Assembly: GCA_026413225.1 (NCBI GenBank)
Contig: CM048575.1
Span: forward strand, 5,794,001-5,858,000
DNA: 64,000 nt
Reading direction: 5' to 3'
Source of the DNA: Otis tarda
Taxonomy: Eukaryota > Chordata > Aves > Otidiformes > Otididae
The notes below the pieces were generated by a model. The model made no database searches. It was not told the DNA's origin and saw only the letters and a list, made by a program, of their open reading frames with translations. Shown here piece by piece: positions 1 through 10,660 of this stretch. The translations under genes were made by a program, and so were the position numbers. Every line of letters starts with the position of its first letter. Position 1 is the first letter of the stretch.

Positions 1-49
1 CAGGGAGCTCGGCCTCAGACCTTCATGGGAGAGCCCACTCATCCCACTG

Positions 50-346
50 TCAGTTGGGCCAGTCAGGGTGCAGCAGGGAGGGTGGGTCCCTCACAGAAAC
101 AGCTCTGAGGGGATCCCCTGCCAGCAGGGCCAGGCCCTTGATGCCAGAGTCCATCCCACCATCATCCGTGATGTGTTGCAGCAGCCGGATGGCAGCCATG
201 ATCAGGCCGGAGCACAAGGCAAGCCTGCAGCAATAGGGCCCAGGCAGTTTTAAGCTCAGAACACAAGCCAGCAAGGCCAAGCAGGATCCATCCCAGAGAA
301 GGCAGGCAGCGCCAGGCAGAGCCCCAGGGTGGCTGGGTGAGGCCAT
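50..346 (-). CDS. Candidate 98-aa small membrane protein frame, unrecognised
   Basis: An open frame of 98 codons runs from an ATG at 346-344 to a TGA at 52-50 on the minus strand. The start context reads ttccaccATGG, which matches the vertebrate Kozak consensus at -5 to -1 and +4. The product would have two hydrophobic stretches, roughly residues 11-36 and 38-55, then a polar tail with an acidic DDGG motif and a proline-rich end. A CTGCAG at 225-230 could instead be a minus-strand 3' splice site, making 50-224 a terminal exon. Third codon positions are mostly G or C, but so is the local sequence. I do not recognise the protein, and the frame may be open by chance. A larger frame continues upstream to 649 with no better start. 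Confidence 0.17.
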   Translation of the reverse strand: MASPSHPGALPGAACLLWDGSCLALLACVLSLKLPGPYCCRLALCSGLIMAAIRLLQHITDDGGMDSGIKGLALLAGDPLRAVSVRDPPSLLHPDWPN

Positions 347-2229
347 GGTGGAAGCAGAGCAGGAGACCAGCACCCTGCAGCGCTGCAGGGCAGGACTGAG
401 GGCACGGCTGGGGGGAAATGGGCCCCAGCTGCAGGCAGGCCCTGGCTCATTAAGACCATTAAGGCCCCAAAGGCTTTCCACCTGCTGTACCCTGCCCACC
501 TTGCAAGTGCCTCCTAGCAAGTTCCACTTACACAGGAAAGGTACCTCAGGCCTTGCAGGGCTCTTCTTGTGGGCAGGACCCCATTTATTGTCCTGGGGGG
601 CTGGGCTGGGCCAGCGCTGCCCTGTAAATGCCAGCACTGACCCCCCCATACCCTGGCTGCTGGAGGAGGTGGTGGGAGTGCAGGTAGTTTGGGATGAGGG
701 GCCCTGTGTGAGCCCCCCTTTGTGCTAGGGGTTATTGGGCTGCTGCAGCAAGGGTTTCAGAAATGATCCACGAATAGCTCAGAAGAGAAGAAGCTGCCAA
801 AATTTCTGCTTGGTGGGTGAGTCGAGACTTGTTAGTGTTGTGTTTGCTCTTTTGGTCATTTCATGTGCATTTCAAATTCTCAGTCTCAATTCTGCTTAGC
901 TGAAGCCATGCAGGCTTAAAGAACAGCTACAGGAAAAGGAAATTGTGTTGTCCAGCCTGTTTTAAAAACAAAAAAATAGTGGGCATAGTTGCAAAACAAA
1001 GTTTATTCTATGAATTATTGACTTCTGAAAATTATTAATGTCTTGTATCAGCATAAACATTACTGTCTGGAGAATGCTTCCAGACCTAATTTTTCCTCTG
1101 TTGTTGAAGGCTTTTCTGCAGAAAAATGTCTGCAAAGTAGCCAGAGTTAATATCAAATTACAAATATGATACGGCACCAAGAAGAGCCTTAAAAATTTGA
1201 GAGTTTGCTTCAGAAAGGACTCTCGGAGGGGATCCTACTGCTTGCTCACCATTTGAAGTGGTCATTTGCTTTGTCTTGCTCGCTAGAGGTCCTGGGGATG
1301 CTGTGACAAAGGAGGCCAGGTACAGGTGGGACAAGGGGGCAGACATGGCTGCTTGTGATGCTGTTGGTGATGGGATAACGGCTGTGGCCACTGTGAGCTC
1401 ACCCAGGCTTATTCTGCTCCCTTAGAAAGGAGCAACAAAGCCTTTTCTCTCTAATTCTCTCAATTAAACTGAGAATTGTTATTTGTAGGTATTGCTAATC
1501 CACTTTTTGAACTCACCATAGCAGGCATAAAGCTTAGAAAACCCAAATTAATGGAAGCTACAAGCAGGATCAGGTGGGGAGAGATGAGGTTGTATCTGTG
1601 ATTTTTGTCTAAGGCTGCCCTCCTTGCTTTGATGCTGGCTTCAGGAGGAATCTTTTTCTCCTGATGTTCCCAACCTGGTACTGCAACTCTGCTGCTGACA
1701 CTTATTTCCGTGAACGCTGCAGAACTGTTGTACAAAGTTCTGGTAAATTTTAGCACAATAAAGCGGTTTTTTCCTTTTCTTCTTTCTGAGCTGTTAAGGT
1801 GTTCAGCCACCCTTTATTTATTATTCCAAGGGTTAGAAAAACAGAAACATTGTGAGTTGCTGGTGATGGAAATGGAGATCCTCACATAGTCACAAGGCTC
1901 CCAGGTGTTTCAGGCAAACATCAAACCAAAGTCAAGAGCCAGATGACAGAGTTGAGTGGTGGCACCTGGGCAGCCCTGGTTTCACCTGCCAGAAGAGAGG
2001 GGAGGGGAAGAGGGGCAGCATGCTTAGGAGGAGAGAGCTGGAAAAGATAGCAGCTGCAGCAAAGTTGCACTTGGTTGAAGCTGTGAGTGAGAGCTGATGC
2101 AATGTTGAATGCTCTTTGGGCTCTGATGTTTTTAAATGAAGCAAGAAGGCTGGGCTGGGGGAGAAAGGAGGGAGGAGCAGAAAGAAGGGAAAATAAAAGA
2201 AATGTGGAAGCTAATCCCAAGCACTGTGA
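347..2229. other. No gene seen; GC-rich then mixed sequence
   Basis: Up to about 730 the sequence is GC-rich but poor in CpG. After that it becomes mixed to AT-rich. A polypurine stretch lies near 1990-2020. The minus-strand frame at 1460-1810 (116 codons) is open but shows no family resemblance I can identify. I see no repeat element, RNA gene or convincing promoter. Confidence 0.5.
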
Positions 2230-2460
2230 AAAGGTCATGTGCTTTGATATGAGTAATTAATTTTCTTAGAGCAATGTTGAAAAGGTTAACCTGATTTATG
2301 GAATGCAATTTAATTTAAAATGTGTTGTGTACCTTGTTAAAAGGGTCCAATTATAGCTGCTAATTCTGTGGACTGACACACGTGCTATGGTCTGATAATA
2401 ACCCAGTGTGAGGGGGAATATGTGTCAGTCAATAATTAGACATGGCCTATTGAAATCTGA
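2230..2460. promoter_or_regulatory. Candidate conserved non-coding element (AT-rich)
   Basis: This AT-rich block between more GC-rich flanks contains TAATTAAT at 2254-2261, a second TAATTA at 2433-2438, and TGATTTATGG at 2292-2301. The last is a textbook PBX-HOX (posterior HOX paralogue) composite word. Clusters of homeodomain words are typical of developmental enhancers, but conservation was not tested and such words also arise by chance in AT-rich DNA. Confidence 0.3.
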
Positions 2461-3159
2461 GGGGGAAGGAAAAGGGGGAGAAATGCTGAAAGAACAACTG
2501 TTCTTTGTATCCGGATCCCACGGTGTCCTCTTTCAATTACCTGCTCTGTGAAGTACTCAGTGATTCATTTCGAGTCAGGTTTGCACTCAGAGCGGTTTAT
2601 CACAGCACTTTGGGATTTGAGTAGAAATGCCAGATGTTTACAGACCAGCCCAATTTGCTCCTTGACCTTCATTCTGTTAATTCTTCTAGTGAAAACTAAA
2701 ATACAAACCACCATCTTCCTTCCATGAGTTGATAAAGAGTGGGCAGTGGGATGACAAAATTGCACTAGTGGTGCTTGTTTGTGGATCTGGGTAATAATCT
2801 CGGTACCACAGGCTGTGTGGGGTGGGGCTCCTCAGCTGGAAGGACTCATAGGCTGAATTTCCAGTCTGGAGATTTTTGTCCTAATTCACTCCTGGGCTCT
2901 GCGGTCTCCCCATTACTCCCAGCCCTGGGGAGCGTGTGCCCGGTGTCCCCAGGGACCTGCTGCTGTGCCCGCTGGAGCAGCCTGGCAGCTGCTCCTCAAC
3001 CCTGTAGAGCCTGAAAACATCCCAGGGTGATGCAGCCCTGGAGCCACTCGCTACACCAGCTGCGGTGAAACATGTTTAGCTTCATCTGGGGCCACCTTGC
3101 TTTCTGTCAGTCTCCAGCATCAGCAGCCAGTGCTACTCCCTCTGTATTCTGTAGCTGCT
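2461..3159. other. No gene seen
   Basis: Mixed-composition sequence that becomes GC-rich at about 2880-3080. Only short, overlapping open frames are present. No repeat or RNA gene is recognised. Confidence 0.5.
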
Positions 3160-3390
3160 CTTCAGTGAGCAATTAATGCAGTGCGCGTTAGTGCAAAGTG
3201 ACTAACAGCTGTGGGGGCACTCCTGCATGTGGTATGCGGTGTTCTCCATTATTCCCTCCAACAATGAGCCTGTGCTCGGTTTGATACGCTTAAGATTAAT
3301 GGAGGAACAATTGTAAACCAAAGAACTGCTTGACAGCATACATATTCCTACAAGGAGCAGAATAAATTAATTGATTAATGCAGCTCCAAG
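3160..3390. promoter_or_regulatory. Candidate non-coding element with homeodomain word cluster
   Basis: The block ends with a dense run of homeodomain-type words at 3363-3380 (TAAATTAATTGATTAATG), and an ACAATTGTAAAC word lies near 3308. The flanks are less AT-rich. The call rests on motif content only, with no evidence of conservation available here. Confidence 0.25.
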
Positions 3391-4214
3391 CTACCTCTTG
3401 TTCCTAAAGTGTGTTGATAAACGGCTGCTGCAATTGTGTGGCTACGAGTGGTGGCTTTGGAAGCGGCAGCCCCAGCCATGTGGAACGAGGACCGTGGTGT
3501 CTCGTTTGGAGGGCTGTGCTGGCCCTGAGCGCAGCAGGGTCCTGTCCTGGGGAGCAGGAGGGAGATCTGCAGCTGAGATGTCTGTGGTTATGGTTAATCA
3601 TGAACCCAAAAATACTGTGTATTCAAAATGGGGTTTGACATAAAAAACTACAGGTGTTTCCAATGTCAAGTATAGTTAGTGAGGTGTGTGCAGATGGATT
3701 GCCAAATTATTTTGGGCTGTAAGTACTGAGCAATTGCTACGTGACAGGCACTGTATCTGCTGCTTCCTGTACCCTCTCATGCATCACTTGTCAGCAGTGT
3801 TTGTGGAAAATAAGCTGAGATGTACTCACGAAGGGTTGTTTGTTGATCATGAGCACAGCGTTCTTATATCTTTGGTATTGCTGCTGCTGAGAAAAAGAAC
3901 GTGTGTATCCGGCTGTGCTAAGAAACCTTACTGAAGTGCTGCGCTACTGGAGAAGTGAAGCAGGGTTTTCTGTTCAACAGCAGTGAGTGGCCAGAGGCAA
4001 GAGCAGCCTATATTTGTATTAACCTTTCAGATTCCCATTGCTGTGACACTGAGTATTGAAACTTTTTTAACATTTTTAGCAATCAAAAGATAAAAATCTT
4101 GTCTGAAAGGGCAAGGATGGTGGAAGAAACTACTAACCTGTCTTGGATAACCCCAACTATCCTCATGTTCACTTCTGCAAACAAAGCTGTCCTCCCAGCC
4201 TTTAAGCACAACTG
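3391..4214. other. No gene seen
   Basis: Mixed sequence with several short plus-strand frames (for example 3371-3643 and 3686-3934) that have no recognisable product. No repeat or RNA gene is seen. Confidence 0.5.
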
Positions 4215-4930
4215 CTTTGTATTGCCATCACCAAATTAGCTCAGCAAGCTTCATCTTGTGATAACTTCATTATGTTATATTGACTTCTCGGGGAGCTGAA
4301 AGGAATATAACGGCAATTTAACATAATGAATAACTGGATGGGGAAGCCAGGCCAGTGAAATGGCCATTCCCTCCTTTACCCTTAGCCAGTCAAGTCACTG
4401 TCATATATTTCATTTTTAGATACGCATGTTAGTCTCTTATCGAGCTTTTTTTCTCCCAGAGAGGATTCCTTCTCACAGAAGCACACAATGATTACCAGCA
4501 GATGAAAAAAGAAGAAAAAATTGCTATTTGCATTATCAGAATATTAAAGGGGCAATTGTAATTTCTCAGCTGCAAGGAACACTTAAAGCAAATTACCTCG
4601 ATTAAGAGAACAAGAATCAGGGAACTGTTTTAAATTTGATGTGTTGAAAAAACATTCAGATAGGATGCGTGGTATCTGTCATTGGGGGCTTAATATTTAC
4701 TTCTGTTGATGAGACTTTTTCATGCTCTATTACAATTCATAGTGTTCCCAAATTTTATGCACCAAAATGCTTTGATTTATAGGGTATAAGTTCTTTTTAT
4801 CTGCGAATACCTTTTATATTGTCATAAATGTGGTCAGTGAGGCTTATCTCATGATATTAATGTGCCTCATTTAATTATATTGTCTTGCTCAAGAAGTGTA
4901 CTTAGTTTGAGGGCAACTACAAATTGTTAA
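4215..4930. promoter_or_regulatory. Candidate long AT-rich non-coding element
   Basis: About 700 bp of strongly AT-rich sequence lacks simple repeats and long open frames. Complex, non-repetitive AT-rich sequence of this length set in a mixed background is the usual look of a vertebrate conserved non-coding element. It contains the inverted repeat described separately at 4266-4330. Function and conservation are unproven. Confidence 0.35.
4266..4330. repeat. 12-bp perfect inverted repeat (potential hairpin)
   Basis: TTCATTATGTTA at 4266-4277 is exactly complementary in reverse to TAACATAATGAA at 4319-4330, with 41 bases between. A second short complementarity (TATATT at 4276-4281, AATATA at 4304-4309) lies inside, so an imperfect stem with a bulge could form. 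It may simply be a pair of oppositely oriented homeodomain or POU-type sites. Confidence 0.6.
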
Positions 4931-7078
4931 CTTTTGGGAAATGCACATTTCTCACTAGAGAACTGCGGCGGTTCCTTCTGCAGACAGCAGCAGGATAGAC
5001 ATCTGGGAAGGATCATCTCTTACTGCTGGGTCAGTAGCAACTCGGGTCCTTTCGGTCTCTGCCTCGTGTGGGAGTCCCAACTTCAGATCTCCTGGCCATC
5101 AGTTGCTGTGCTTGCTTTCTCATTCCCTGTTCTGCGGGGTCCCCTTCCCACCACAGACACCCACTGAAAATACTGAACAGCCTGCTCTGAGCAAACCCAA
5201 CTCGCTGCGTGCGCTGCTGCCCTGCCCTCCTGCCTGGTGCCCAAGGAACCGGAGCTGTGCGTGTGGGTTTTCACTGCCCCTTTTCCAGGGTCAGGGTGGT
5301 GTGATTTCCTATTGATTACGTGATCTGTGTAATTACAGTCAAAACTACAGGGATTTCAAGCCTGATTGACTGCAAATTAGAAATCTATTGGCTTGGCTGG
5401 ACTCCTAATGATCAGGATTAGGCCAGAATAGAGTTTAGGTCTGCTCTTTCTGTGCAGGCTTTGTTACAGGTAGGTGAAGATTTGAGAGGAGAGGTTTGTA
5501 AAGGGAGGCACCCATCCACTCCTCAGAGCAGGCTGGTGGGGGATTTGGCTCCTTCATCCCTGACGGCGGCTGTGCCTGTATCAGTGTGCACAAAGTCCTC
5601 CCAAAAAAAGTCAAGGACCTGGAGTTTCTGTCTCCCTCCTCCCTAGCTGAGCAAAGGAGCATCAGCAGGCAGAGAAAGGACCTTTTTCTTTTTTTTAAAT
5701 AGGTTTTCATTTAAAGGATGCCAGAGCCAGCAGATTAGTGTCTTGACTATATAGGTTTCCTAAAGATAAGGCAGAGAAATTGATTTCAGTTACCAAAGTG
5801 GATAGACAGGCTGCTCTGCACTCTCCGGAGGAGTGTTAACCCTTGAGAGGCAAGAAGTACAAACCGGGAGGGGGTTTTCAAACCTCAGGCCTTTTCCTTA
5901 GGAGCAGCTGTGCCTCTCGCAGAGCACAAATCCGCACAAAAGGAGAGAGGTAAAGAAAGGAGGTTTATTTAAGGATGTACAATGATCCTTGTGATACTTT
6001 GGGATTTCAGCAAGCTTTCAGATCCTCCAGCGAGGCTCAGGAGGCCAAGGGTTAAAGTGGCTGTAGGGATTAAAGGATTTGGTGCCTTTCAAGCAGGAGG
6101 TTCACTTTTTCCAGAGCAGCCTGGCTGCTGGGAACTTGCCCTGTAAGGCTCCAGGGCTGGGGCAGCGCAAGGCTGAGCAGTGCTGGGTGGCTGCCAGACT
6201 GGGAGCAGATTCCCAAGGTGATGGTGGGCTCCTGCTGGGGTGGCCCTCAGTGTGCCCCGCTGCCAGGCCTCTCCATCACTTGGGGCGCAGTCCCAGACTG
6301 CAGAGATGGCAGCTTGTGACAAGAAGCTGGAGGCCGTGTGGGTTGTGATCCGGAGCCCAGCTGATCCAGGCACCGTGTGCAGGGCGCTGCATGTGTGCTG
6401 CTGTGGGAAAGCCCAGCTTTTGGGTGAGGCTTAGCTGGGAAGGAGCTGACCTGGCTGAGAGAACGGAGCCTGGTGCCTGCAGTGGGAGATCAGCTCCTCT
6501 GGCAATTCACACCTGGGATGTGCAAGGGGCAGTGGGCTTTGTTGCAATTTGTACCATCCCTCATCTTCCCCTGCACAGCGTTTGTGGCACAGGACCATCC
6601 CTCACCTTCACCCATGCAGCTTTCATGGCACACAGTGAGGGCTGTGACGTGGGCTGTGGGAGCACTGGCGCTGGTGGGCACAGGCACGGGAGAGGCTGTG
6701 CAGCAGGAGAAGAGCAGGCGTGGGGTCCCAGGCAGTAGGAAATGGGGTCCTGCATGTGCTGCTGCAAAGGACGGAACAGCATTTGCCAGCGAGTCGGCGT
6801 CCAGAGGGGACAGCTGCCAGGGTGGGGACGTGGCAGATGCAGGAGGGGCTGTGCATGTCCCCCGTGATGGGCCTGGGCCGTGTGCGTGTGAGGGAGCTGG
6901 CCCTGTCCCGTGGAGATGAGCAGCGGGGCGTTACCTTGGCACGCGTGGGGAGACCGCTTCTACCTGTTCATCCGCAGACCTCTCCCATCTGCTCTTCCTG
7001 CACTTACACAGCAATTTCTGAAATGTCTCTGTAATTGTGTCCACAGGGTGCCTGCTTCCCTTCCCTTCTCCAATGCAA
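4931..7078. other. No gene seen; small AT-rich island near 5300-5430
   Basis: Mostly mixed sequence. At about 5300-5430 there is a compact AT-rich patch with GTAATTAC at 5329-5336 and several ATTGATTA/CTAATGAT-type words, which could be a small regulatory element. From about 6080 to 6950 the sequence is GC-rich, and many overlapping frames are open on both strands there, the usual sign of chance frames. No repeat or RNA gene is recognised. Confidence 0.45.
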
Positions 7079-8329
7079 TTTTTTTCCTTTTTTTTTCCCA
7101 GCTTCACAGCTGCTTGATAATGGGCACCTTGCAATAAATTTTTCTGCTGTTCAGTTGCTGGGTCTCTTTTGTCCTGCCACAGGGAAATTTGCCCCTGTAG
7201 GTCTCACAGTAGGCTTCTCAGCTGGGTTTCGCACAGGCTTTTATTGCCAGCAGCATCTGCTCTCCTCTACGATTACTCCAGCACGTTTCTTTAATAATAT
7301 GCTTTACTGGGTTCACCAGTTCTGCCTCTTGCTGAACTCCCCTGCAGACTCTCCCTGCCACCGCTGGGTATTTTGGTGAGGGGTTTCGCTGCGGTCAGAA
7401 ATCTGATGTTGCTCACTGTCATTTCTGAGCAGAAGGGATTCAGTGGTGCTGTACTGCGAGCAGACCAATGTGATAAGCATATTTAAGCAATCACAGAAAA
7501 ACATAGCATATAAATAAGACTTTGTTTCAGGCCATGGAATACATTTTGTTCCTGGAAGCAGCTCAGCAACTGCAGCTTTTGTGTCCTTTCAAATACAATT
7601 ACATATTTCAGAGAGACATCCTATGATTTGTTCTTTGCATTAGTGGTAATGTGGACAGGGCCCATCCACTGTGTGCACAGCATCCTTTTTTCCTCCCTTT
7701 TGCATTTCTCGAAGCTTGGCACGCTCCAAGGACAGAGGAGGCTCCTGCCGTGCCTGTGTGGCACAGCCACGTCCAGGTGTGGCCTCTGGCGCCGTTCTCA
7801 GGGCAGGCTCCCAGGGAGGCTGCAAAATAGAAAACAATATTTCTGGAGATGCTTGATTTTTTTTTTTTCTTCCCCTCTAGTGAAAAATGTTTTCTGACAT
7901 AGTGGAAATGTTAGCAAAAATACATCTAGATACAGAAATCTTTTTTTATTGTGTCTCAAACTCAAACCAAGAGTGTTTTCCTTTCCCAGCAGTGTTTTCT
8001 GCAAGGAAAACCTAGTAATTTCCATCCCAGCAGCTGAGTTATTTTCCATTTTACTCTGTGGACAATTCCTGGCTTTTCAGATAAAGATCTCCTGCTTGAA
8101 TGCCAAGGGAGAGGGAGTCAAAGAATGTGTTAATGGCATGTTCCCTGATGCTTGTCCAGATTTATTTTCCCCTGCTCTTTGGTGAGGAAAATCCTAGGAC
8201 CTTGGTGGTGCTGTAATGGACTTTCTGGAAGTGCCACAGGTAGATATTACCAAGACAGAGATGCCTTGAGAGGGTGAATTGGGTAAAACTGGTTCTCATT
8301 CATAATCCAGGATTTCCAATGGACTTGCA
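7079..8329. other. No gene seen; two strong 3' splice-site-like pyrimidine tracts
   Basis: A long pyrimidine tract at 7079-7099 ends in AG at 7100-7101. A T12-containing tract at 7857-7878 ends in AG at 7879-7880. Both look like good plus-strand 3' splice sites, but no exon with a clear donor or recognisable coding content follows either. AT-rich sequence at about 7465-7625 may be regulatory. No gene can be supported. Confidence 0.4.
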
Positions 8330-8900
8330 AATTTTTTTTCTCCTTTTCTCAGCTGCTGGCATCATTAATGCCTGGATTTAAGATGACAGAGCTTTAATTG
8401 TACAGGACAAAGGCTCTGGGTTCCCTGCTTCACTGATCAATTCCAGTTCATAAATTATAGCGGAAACAAAACTCTTTAGCAATGCTGACAATTAAGTAAC
8501 ATCCTGATAAACATCCCCTTTTGTTTTATTTAAGTGAAAATGCCTTTATTTCCACAGAGTCGTATCTTGTAACAATAAGATTCACTGTCCCTGAAGCTTG
8601 GTTAATTAAACACAGTATTTGCAATCTACCAAAACAAGCTGTTTTATGCAAGCTGATAACAGGGTTTCCATTTCATAATGTGAACAATTGGGTTATGCAA
8701 ATGCCGGGATTTTAAGCCCCTGTGATCTGTTTTTGTCGCCTTATTATCTGTTTCTGTCTGCAGACTCCAAATATAGACATCCCAATTAAAGCAGCTAAAT
8801 GCCATTAAATCCAACTAAAGATGTTTTTATCAGTTAAAAACTTCCCCAATTTAATTAAGAGTATGGTTTGAAATTGGCCTTTCCTGGCCCAAACTCTACT
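8330..8900. promoter_or_regulatory. Candidate conserved non-coding element, strong appearance
   Basis: This AT-rich, non-repetitive block has two TTAATTAA words (8602-8609 and 8851-8858), CATTAATG near 8363, and a perfect POU octamer ATGCAAAT at 8695-8702 with a SOX-type ACAAT at 8685-8689 just upstream. POU plus SOX plus homeodomain words together fit a neural or early developmental enhancer. The arrangement is not the tight SOX2-OCT4 composite. Conservation is untested. Confidence 0.4.
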
Positions 8901-9829
8901 CCCACACTTCCGTCTGTTTGATTTTATTCTTCCAATAGCTCGACTGCTGTTTCTGTTCCTTCCTGTAGCTTTTGATCCCTTTAGAGGTGGTGAGAGACCA
9001 CTGCCCAGCCAAGACGATGCCCACCTGTTGGAGGAAGATCTTCTGCATAAGAGCACGTGCCAACTGACTCACTGGGTGATTGGGTAAAAGAACAGGACTT
9101 GAATGTGGTAGACTAAACAACCTGCCCATGCTCCTAGAAGTGATGATGCTCATGGGAACTCATCCTGCAGAACTGGCCTGGTTTCCACCACAGTGCACAT
9201 GGTGTATTTGCTGTGTCACGCTGAGTGGTGAGCCTCATACCTGCAGGTTGGAAATTAGTAGAAAATGTTACTGTGGAATAGAAGGGAATAAACCCAGGTC
9301 TCTTCTCTAGAGGTGTCCTGGTACAGACACTGGCTTCTGGCTTACCCGCAGATGTCCCGAGTGTGTGCTCACCAAAGATCAGCTGCAGCTCAGCTCCCTC
9401 CCCAGGATGTGCCAGTCTGCCTGAACACATCTCAAGCTCGCTGTGGACCTCAGTTGTGAGCACCAGGGCAAAATGTGGGAATCTTTGTGTTCCTTCATGG
9501 ACCAACTGTTGCTACTAAAGAGTTCTTCCCCTCCTCTTTGGTCATTGTCTGCTACACGGTCCCCACAGAAGGGACGGAGGAGGCCCTTTCTTCTTCACCT
9601 TGCGCCTCTGAGTTCTTAGCGCAGAAGGTGAGGTTCAAAGCCAGTCCCTTTGAATGGCCTCACTTGGAAGTGAGGTGTGCGTGAGGCTTCCTGAGCGCTC
9701 TCGAGATGAAATTGCTGGGTGCCTCTCATCTCCCAGCTTTTCCCAGGAGGATGTAAGATCATCCTAGCTGTGTTCAAAGCTTGGCACTGCTTCCAAAGGG
9801 CAGTCATTTCTCTCAGCTGTATTTGCAGC
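8901..9829. other. No gene seen
   Basis: Mixed sequence. The minus-strand frame at 9134-9505 (123 codons) and shorter overlapping frames show no family resemblance. No repeat element is found. Confidence 0.5.
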
Positions 9830-10660
9830 AGCTGTCATTCACCCCCACAACAATATTAACACTCTTGATATTGCTGTTGTGAGCAACAGAGGATGCGATA
9901 TTCTTGAGGGAAGGAGCAGCAATTGCTTGAGCGGTTGCTTACCACCCAAGTGACTCTGTTGAACTGGGAGCGGCTCAAACTATTTTAAACATATGAGAAA
10001 AGACTTGCTTTTAGAGTATAAAATGACTTGAATTAACTTCAAGCTGACAGGAGGAAGCAAAGGAAATCACTGGAATAAATGTGTGAGGCAGGAAGATTAG
10101 GAGGACGCGTTCTGACATCTCATACAAAGGCAAACTCCCTCTCTTCCAGGGCACTGGCTCTGTGATGGCAGATTTACATTTCTTTAAACTTAGAGGGGAA
10201 GGAGGCTGATTAAAAAGGGGTTTGCTAGCTTTGTGGTTCTCATTGTCTTAGTTAAATATAAAACAGTTACTCAGAGAATACTAAGGGTAGTTCCTAGTCT
10301 GTATTTTCTCTAAGAAGTAAAACAGGGGAAATAAGCATACTGGGTTTCAAAGACTGGAGTTTGTCTGTCTCTTAATCAGTTTCCTTTTTTGGGGAAAAAC
10401 AAACAAGCACTCTCTCTTTCAATATTTAGTTTCTTTGATTGTTTCCAACCTCCCTCCTTCCCCTCCAGAGATACTCCTACATTAAGATAAGGCATTGATT
10501 GTCTACACTGGGAGAATGCATCCTAGTTAATTAGTTCATTATTCCTTTTTTTAAATTTTTTTTTTTGCACAAGACAGATGACTTATTAAGCTATGGTTAA
10601 TTACAAGGTTTATTACTTTGAAAATAAAATTAAGGAAAACCTCCACATCTCCAGCTGATT
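9830..10660. promoter_or_regulatory. Candidate AT-rich non-coding region
   Basis: Two adjoining AT-rich blocks (about 9840-10120 and 10160-10660) contain several TTAATTA-type words and a T-rich run near 10545-10566. An imperfect short hairpin (acaac...gttgt) lies at about 9848-9880. No open frame of note is present. The block may be one or two regulatory elements, on composition and motif content only. Confidence 0.28.
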
